Position numbers and translations under genes: made by a program
Notes under the pieces: generated by a model
Seen by the model: the letters and a program-made list of their open reading frames with translations, nothing else
Told to the model about the DNA's origin: nothing
Databases searched by the model: none
Part shown: piece after piece, positions 4,989 through 9,204 of the stretch
Layout of the letters: every line of letters begins with the position of its first letter
How positions within the stretch are numbered: the stretch's first letter is position 1
From: Methanothrix sp.
Lineage (GTDB): Archaea; Halobacteriota; Methanosarcinia; Methanotrichales; Methanotrichaceae
Reading direction: 5' to 3'
DNA: 9,204 nucleotides
Assembly (NCBI GenBank): GCA_028682845.1
Contig: JAJRAT010000039.1
Location: 1-9,204 of the forward strand

Positions 4989-6212
4989 TCATATCCTGCT
5001 TGCGGTCGCTTTTCCTTTTCCTGACAGGTCTTCGCCGGAATATGCTTCATAGCTCCCTGAAACAACCCTATCCACCTTGACCAGATCGATCTTGAAGCGC
5101 TTATCAACCTTATTGACATATTCGCCCACAACCGTCTTTATATCCAAATTGATGGAATTGTCGGATACAGATCCGGTGGCGATCAGCGGAAGCTTCGTAT
5201 TCTTCTCTTCCAGGTTGCCCCACCCGGAGACGCTCTTGCCGGTTTGAATCAGGATCAGGTCCATAGAGCTTGCTGCATCCTCCAGCCTCACGGTCCATTT
5301 GCCGTCAACTTCCATGATTTTGGGCTCAGTGTTCTCTGCATATGTAGCGGGAGGAGGTGTCTGAGCCGCATCTGTCGTCGATTGAGCAGAAGATTTTGGA
5401 ATGGGGTCGGGCATGTTCATATTTACCCCGTCGATGGAAGTGCTTGCAGTTTTGGTTTTTTCATCGGGCGCAACTCGCGGCTTGGTGTCGATCGATCCTG
5501 AGGTCTTTGATTCAGGATGAGCGTTCGCCGTTGCTGCCGTGCTGTCCGGGGCTGTTGCAGTTGCTTTGTCCGTGCTCTCGGCTACACCACTGCTCGCGGT
5601 CTCGCTGCCTGTGGCAGCACTGCCGTCTTGAGCGACCGCACCGCTTTGAGCCGCTGATGAGACGGAAAAGCTCTCTGTCTTGCTGGCAACGGCATCCTTC
5701 GAGCCGGCATACTTGATGCGCACTTCAATCTGGTTGTCGCCGACATCTGCGCTTGTGGTATTCCATGTCCAGGAATTCCCGGCAGTCCAGCCGGTTTTGT
5801 CGGTCAGCAGGCCGTCCGTGCCGGGGCCTCTTATAAGGAAATCGTAAAGCAGCGGCTCAGTGCCGGGATTGGTTGCACTCGCCGTCCAGACAATGACCGT
5901 GCCGGGCTTTTGCGGGCTTGCTGCACTCGGTGTCAGGCTGTCGATGCCGGCTGACTGAGCCGCTTTGGCTCCGGTCGAGCCCAAAGGTGTAGCGGCCTTT
6001 GTCGTCGTTGCCGCGGTCGCAGCGGAACCTGTTCCTGAGCCTGTCCCTGCATTTTGATTCTTGCTCACCGAAAAGTCAGTATCGCCTGTAGTATCTCCCA
6101 TCCAGTTGGTGCCGCATCCCGTCCCTGCTGATGCCACATTGGACAGGGCGTAAAAGAAGGCTGCATAACAAGAGAGCAGTGCTATGAAGAGTAACAGAAC
6201 CTTATATTTCAT
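4989..6212 (-). CDS. Exported multidomain protein: Ig-like domain, Ala/Ser/Thr linker, paralogous C-terminal domain
   Basis: The 407-residue product has a signal peptide (residues 1-29, ending NVASA before GTGCG), then a Gly/Thr/Ala-rich stretch (50-88). Residues 88-186 are Ig-like (SLTPSAASPQKPG, VWTASATNPGTEPLLYDF, WTWNTTSADVGDNQIEVR), a type I associate with Methanothrix surface proteins. A low-complexity Ala/Ser/Thr linker (187-298) with several Pro follows and may be glycosylated. The C-terminal domain (299-407) has GKWTVRLE, SMDLILIQTG, GWGNLEEKN, ATGSVSD, GSYEAYSG and GKATASRI, matching the 187-residue protein encoded next. A sequence shortly after the signal region (GCG, then TTxD) is shared too. 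There is no C-terminal anchor, so it is probably secreted or held at the surface through partners. Function is unknown. Confidence 0.82.
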   Translation of the reverse strand: MKYKVLLLFIALLSCYAAFFYALSNVASAGTGCGTNWMGDTTGDTDFSVSKNQNAGTGSGTGSAATAATTTKAATPLGSTGAKAAQSAGIDSLTPSAASPQKPGTVIVWTASATNPGTEPLLYDFLIRGPGTDGLLTDKTGWTAGNSWTWNTTSADVGDNQIEVRIKYAGSKDAVASKTESFSVSSAAQSGAVAQDGSAATGSETASSGVAESTDKATATAPDSTAATANAHPESKTSGSIDTKPRVAPDEKTKTASTSIDGVNMNMPDPIPKSSAQSTTDAAQTPPPATYAENTEPKIMEVDGKWTVRLEDAASSMDLILIQTGKSVSGWGNLEEKNTKLPLIATGSVSDNSINLDIKTVVGEYVNKVDKRFKIDLVKVDRVVSGSYEAYSGEDLSGKGKATASRI

Positions 6213-6221
6213 CTTTTTTAG

Positions 6222-6227
6222 ACCTCC
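6222..6227 (-). promoter_or_regulatory. Shine-Dalgarno site of the 407-residue exported protein
   Basis: Minus-strand GGAGGT ends 9 bases before the ATG at 6212, a near-perfect match that fixes this start. Confidence 0.75.
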
Positions 6228-6258
6228 ACCATTCTCACCTGGTTTCGTCTTTTAACGG

Positions 6259-6265
6259 TTTTAAA
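6259..6265 (-). promoter_or_regulatory. Candidate TATA box of the 407-residue exported protein
   Basis: Minus-strand TTTAAAA, about 47-53 bases before the ATG, would place the transcription start near 6236 and leave a short leader carrying the Shine-Dalgarno site. Confidence 0.4.
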
Positions 6266-6271
6266 GGTTGC

Positions 6272-6291
6272 CGTTGAAACGTCATTCAACG
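6272..6291. promoter_or_regulatory. Inverted repeat upstream of a candidate TATA box; possible regulator site
   Basis: CGTTGAA and its exact complement TTCAACG flank 6 bases, giving a 20-base dyad. It lies just upstream of the candidate TATA box for the exported protein and in the spacer shared with the divergent cimA-like gene, where a dimeric regulator could act on either promoter. The remainder of the spacer (6292-6460) shows no convincing gene. Confidence 0.4.
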
Positions 6292-6444
6292 AAGATATCC
6301 ACAAATCCTCAAGACACTTATTCTCTCCATATCGTTTATCTCATTTGCGCATGAAAATCGACCGCATTCCGGCATCCAAGGGTTTATGATCATGACTTGC
6401 ACGTCGTTAGCTTTATCAATCATTAAAGATCTAAAAACTAGAAC

Positions 6445-6458
6445 CGGCCCGGTGGCCG
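6445..6458 (+). other. Small GC-rich hairpin in the cimA-like leader
   Basis: CGGCC and GGCCG pair around a 4-base loop immediately before the ribosome binding site. The stem is only 5 bp; it could modulate translation, but it is too short to claim an attenuator. Confidence 0.25.
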
Positions 6459-6460
6459 CA

Positions 6461-6467
6461 AGGTGAT
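6461..6467 (+). promoter_or_regulatory. Shine-Dalgarno site of the cimA-like gene
   Basis: AGGTGAT matches the GGTGAT half of the archaeal Shine-Dalgarno consensus and ends 9 bases before the ATG at 6477. An out-of-frame ATG at 6473 lies too close and terminates after nine codons. Confidence 0.65.
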
Positions 6468-6476
6468 TGAGCATGA

Positions 6477-7991
6477 ATGCGTGGGATCGCTTTATTGGGT
6501 AGAATCCGATTTCTTGATACTACTTTACGTGATGGTGAACAGACGCCCGGTGTCTCTTTGGACACGGAGGAGAAGCTTGCTATCGCCCGAGGGCTGGATG
6601 CCCTGGGAGTGCAGGTGATCGAAGCCGGATCGGCTATGACATCGGTTGGCGAGCGTCAGTCCATAAAGGCCGTTTCTGCCGCGGGCCTCAATGCTGAGAT
6701 TTGCAGCTACGTTCGAGCCTTAACTGCAGACGTTGACACGGCCCTGGCCTGCGACGTGGATTCGGTCCATCTCGTCGTGCCCGTATCCGATCTGCATATC
6801 GAATGCAAGCTCAAATCGGACCGCAAATCCGTGATACGAAAGGCAGTGGAAGTGACCGAATACGCCAAGGATCACGGCCTCATCGTGGAATTGAGCGGCG
6901 AGGACGCCAGCCGGGCCGACCAGGACTATCTGGCCGGCCTCTACCTGGCGGGAATCGATGCCGGGGCCGATCGGCTGGCCTTCTGCGACACGGTGGGCGT
7001 GCTGGTTCCGGAGGTGGCGACAGAGGTATTCGGGCGGCTCTCCCGTCTGGGCGCACCGATAAGCGTGCACTGCCACAACGACTTCGGCATGGCCACGGCC
7101 AACACGATTGCAGCGCTGCGGGCCGGTGCGGCTCAGGCGCATGTGACGGTAAACGGCATTGGAGAGCGCGCCGGCAACACCAGCCTGGAAGAGGTGGTCA
7201 TGACACTGGAATCCCTCTACAAGATCGATACCGGGATTAAATGTCAGGACATCTACCAGCTCTCGCGGCTCGTGTCGCGCATGACCGGGCTTCCGCTGGC
7301 TACCAATAAGGCAATTGTCGGCGAAAATGCCTTCACGCACGAAGCGGGAATTCATGTGCACGGCCTTCTGGCGGATACCAAGACCTATGAGCCCATCCAT
7401 CCCGAGACTGTGGGAAGGAAGAGGCGAATAGTGCTGGGTAAACACGCCGGAAAAGCCTCCGTGGAGCTGGCTTTGCGCGAGTTCGGCATCGGCGTCTCGG
7501 ATGAACAGCTATCTCAGATAGTCACACGGGTAAAAGAGCTGGGCGATAAGGGTAAAAGGGTCTCGGATGCAGACTTGCAGACCATAGCCGACACGGTTCT
7601 GTCCATTCAAAAAGAACCGAAGGTGAAGCTGCAAGAGCTGACTGTCGTGGCAGGAAATACGGTGACTCCCACGGCCTCGGTGAAGATTCAGCTCAACGGC
7701 TCGGATAGGCTGGAAGCGGGCGTCGGCGTCGGACCGGTGGATGCGGCGATCAATGCCATCCGGCGGGCTATCTCCGGGGTTGCCGACGTGCGACTGGAAG
7801 AATACCATGTGGACGCCATTACTGGTGGAACAAATGCGCTGGTTGAAGTTTGGGTGACGATGGCAATGGCAGACAGAAAGATAACTGCTCGGGGAGCAGA
7901 CGCAGATATCATCATCGCATCAGTGGAGGCGGTGCTGGAAGGCATCAACCGGCTGATGCGGCTGGAAGAGGAGGATAGGTTAAATGTCTAA
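6477..7991 (+). CDS. cimA: CimA/LeuA-family synthase, probably (R)-citramalate synthase
   Basis: The 504-residue enzyme condenses acetyl-CoA with a 2-oxoacid: pyruvate if it is citramalate synthase (isoleucine), 2-oxoisovalerate if 2-isopropylmalate synthase (leucine). The TIM-barrel catalytic domain opens with FLDTTLRDGEQTPG (12-25; R18, D19), has the metal-binding HCHND (H198, H200) and GERAGNTSLEE (229-239, N234), then HEAGIHVHG (288-296). The C-terminal regulatory domain (about 383-495) has the ASVKIQL and GVGPVDAAINAIRRAISGVA segments of LeuA-type feedback domains. The first third (IEAGSAMTS, AEICSYVRAL, CDVDSVHLVVP) agrees better with my memory of the Methanocaldococcus CimA protein than with LeuA, where GF usually replaces GS after IEA. 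The ilvB neighbour favours an isoleucine role. Length is normal. LeuA activity cannot be excluded. Confidence 0.85.
   Translation: MRGIALLGRIRFLDTTLRDGEQTPGVSLDTEEKLAIARGLDALGVQVIEAGSAMTSVGERQSIKAVSAAGLNAEICSYVRALTADVDTALACDVDSVHLVVPVSDLHIECKLKSDRKSVIRKAVEVTEYAKDHGLIVELSGEDASRADQDYLAGLYLAGIDAGADRLAFCDTVGVLVPEVATEVFGRLSRLGAPISVHCHNDFGMATANTIAALRAGAAQAHVTVNGIGERAGNTSLEEVVMTLESLYKIDTGIKCQDIYQLSRLVSRMTGLPLATNKAIVGENAFTHEAGIHVHGLLADTKTYEPIHPETVGRKRRIVLGKHAGKASVELALREFGIGVSDEQLSQIVTRVKELGDKGKRVSDADLQTIADTVLSIQKEPKVKLQELTVVAGNTVTPTASVKIQLNGSDRLEAGVGVGPVDAAINAIRRAISGVADVRLEEYHVDAITGGTNALVEVWVTMAMADRKITARGADADIIIASVEAVLEGINRLMRLEEEDRLNV
7970..7974 (+). promoter_or_regulatory. Shine-Dalgarno site of ilvB, inside the cimA-like gene
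   Basis: GGAGG lies 9 bases before the ATG at 7984, within the last codons of the upstream gene, and supports the 8-base overlap of the two frames. Confidence 0.75.
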
Positions 7992-9204
7992 AAAGATGAC
8001 AGGTGCCCAGGCGGTATTGGAGAGCCTGAAGAGGGAAGGCGTGGATATTGTATTCGGGCTTCCCGGTGGGGTACTACTACCACTCTACGATGCCATTTAT
8101 CAGTCGGACCTTCGTCACATCCTGGTTCGGCACGAGCAGGGCGCGGCGCACATGGCGGACGGCTATGCCAGGGCCACGGGAAAGGTAGGTGTCTGCATCG
8201 CCACATCCGGACCCGGCGCAACGAACCTTGTCACAGGCATTGCCAATGCCTACATGGATTCGGTGCCGATGGTCGCCATCACCGGGCAGGTCAACACCTG
8301 GCTGATCGGCAAGGACGCATTCCAGGAGGCGGACATCACCGGCATCACCCTGCCCATAACCAAGCACAATTATCTGCTGCGCAGCGCCAGGGACATCACA
8401 CGGGTCTTTCGCGAGGCGTTTTACATCGCCCGCACGGGCAGGCCGGGTCCGGTGCTGATCGATCTGCCCCGAGACGTGACGGTGGATGAGGTCGAGTTCA
8501 CCTGGCCGGATGTGAATTTGCCCGGCTATCATCCTTCATTCAAGGCGCATGAGATGCAGATCAAGAAAGCCGCCAAGGCTCTGATGGAAGCGGAGCGGCC
8601 TGTGATTTACGTGGGCGGCGGAGTCAAATACGCAGCCGCACACCGGGAGCTCTACAGTCTGGCCACCAAAATCAACGCGCCGGTGACGACCACACTCATG
8701 GGCATCGGCTGTTTCCCGGAAGACCATCCGCTATCCCTTGGAATGCTCGGCATGCACGGGACCAAATATGCCAACTATGCCATTCAGGAGTCGGACCTGA
8801 TTTTGGCAGTTGGAGCGAGGTTTGACGACCGTGTGACCGGAAAGATCTCCAGCTTTGCGCCCCGCGCCAAGATCGTCCATATCGACGTGGACCCGGCAGA
8901 GGTAGGCAAGAACGTGCGCGTGGACATTCCCGTTGTCGGAGATGCCAAGAACGCATTGGAAGGACTGGAAAAGGAGGTCCTGCCAAAGCCGCGCGGCCCG
9001 TGGAACGAGAAGATCGATGCCTGGAGAAAGGATCATCCCCTGACATACATTCCGGACATGACCATCATCAAGCCGCAGTATGTGATCGAGAAGCTGTGCG
9101 AGCTTGCGCCCGACGCCATCATCACCACGGAGGTCGGGCAGAACCAGATGTGGGCGGCTCAGTTCTTTGTGCATAAAGACCCGCAAAAGTTCATCTCCTC
9201 AGGT
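7984..9204 (+). CDS. ilvB: Acetolactate (acetohydroxyacid) synthase large subunit, 3' end outside window
   Basis: This thiamine-diphosphate enzyme condenses two pyruvates to 2-acetolactate (valine, leucine) or pyruvate with 2-oxobutyrate to 2-aceto-2-hydroxybutyrate (isoleucine). The visible 407 residues start MSKKMTGAQAVLESLKREGV. They include GLPGG (25-29), RHEQGAAHMADGYARATGK (49-67) with the catalytic Glu51, and the flavin-binding middle domain with GARFDDRVTGK (277-287) and HIDVDPAEVGKN (299-310). The start of the C-terminal cofactor domain, EVGQNQMWAAQF (383-394), is also visible. Usual length is about 550-600 residues, so some 150, including the GDG metal-binding motif, lie beyond the window. 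The start overlaps the upstream gene by 8 bases with its own GGAGG, so the two are cotranscribed and probably translationally coupled. The small subunit ilvN is expected downstream. Confidence 0.95.
   Translation, partial: MSKKMTGAQAVLESLKREGVDIVFGLPGGVLLPLYDAIYQSDLRHILVRHEQGAAHMADGYARATGKVGVCIATSGPGATNLVTGIANAYMDSVPMVAITGQVNTWLIGKDAFQEADITGITLPITKHNYLLRSARDITRVFREAFYIARTGRPGPVLIDLPRDVTVDEVEFTWPDVNLPGYHPSFKAHEMQIKKAAKALMEAERPVIYVGGGVKYAAAHRELYSLATKINAPVTTTLMGIGCFPEDHPLSLGMLGMHGTKYANYAIQESDLILAVGARFDDRVTGKISSFAPRAKIVHIDVDPAEVGKNVRVDIPVVGDAKNALEGLEKEVLPKPRGPWNEKIDAWRKDHPLTYIPDMTIIKPQYVIEKLCELAPDAIITTEVGQNQMWAAQFFVHKDPQKFISSG

Noticed and set aside
6286..6474. Minus-strand open frame of 62 residues in the spacer before the cimA-like gene
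   Set aside because: It has no ribosome binding site or recognisable motif, and its start overlaps the cimA-like leader and start. More likely a chance frame in a promoter region.
6720..7445. Minus-strand open frame of 241 residues opposite the cimA-like gene
   Set aside because: It lies wholly within the conserved catalytic domain of the synthase on the other strand and has no motif or start site of its own.

Overview
The window most likely comes from a methanogenic archaeon of the Methanotrichaceae (Methanothrix/Methanosaeta group). The basis is mixed. The pathway genes are archaeal in type (a citramalate-synthase-like gene overlapping an acetolactate synthase gene, and an N-terminally variant sugar nucleotidyltransferase). 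Ribosome binding sites are GGAGG or GGTGA. Several starts fit leaderless archaeal promoters. One secreted protein carries an Ig-like segment of a kind I associate with Methanothrix exoproteins. Genes are moderately GC-rich, while several intergenic spacers are extremely AT-rich. No rRNA, tRNA, CRISPR array or intact insertion sequence is visible.

Left part (1-2217). A small plus-strand gene of unknown function (85-324) ends tail-to-tail with a minus-strand sugar-nucleotide pyrophosphorylase (321-1592); their stop codons share the palindrome CTAG. Upstream of the nucleotidyltransferase, on the same strand, lie a 30-residue membrane protein (1648-1740), a truncated PIN-domain toxin gene (1766-1924) and its UPF0175-type antitoxin (1921-2217). 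The last two overlap by ATGA. The toxin stops after about 52 residues, so this is a decayed VapBC-like toxin-antitoxin pair.

Middle part (2218-6476). A 340-base spacer holds a frameshifted protein remnant resembling the C-terminus of type ISP restriction-modification enzymes and a 22-base alternating purine/pyrimidine tract. Three minus-strand genes for exported proteins follow. The first is a 371-residue protein with three copies of an internal repeat, the second copy split by a large insertion. The other two (187 and 407 residues) share a paralogous C-terminal domain; the larger also has an Ig-like domain and a long Ala/Ser/Thr linker. The spacers between these genes hold a 27-base tandem repeat, a run of degenerate 10-base repeats and a perfect 12-bp hairpin.

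Right part (6477-9204). A divergent plus-strand operon encodes a CimA/LeuA-family synthase and the acetolactate synthase large subunit, which runs off the window. The two reading frames overlap by 8 bases. If the first enzyme is citramalate synthase, the two enzymes bracket the pyruvate route to isoleucine: citramalate leads to 2-oxobutyrate, which IlvB then condenses with pyruvate.

The most unusual content is the cluster of lineage-specific exported proteins and the structured AT-rich DNA between them, followed by the wreckage of two defence-type systems. I see no complete new defence system.
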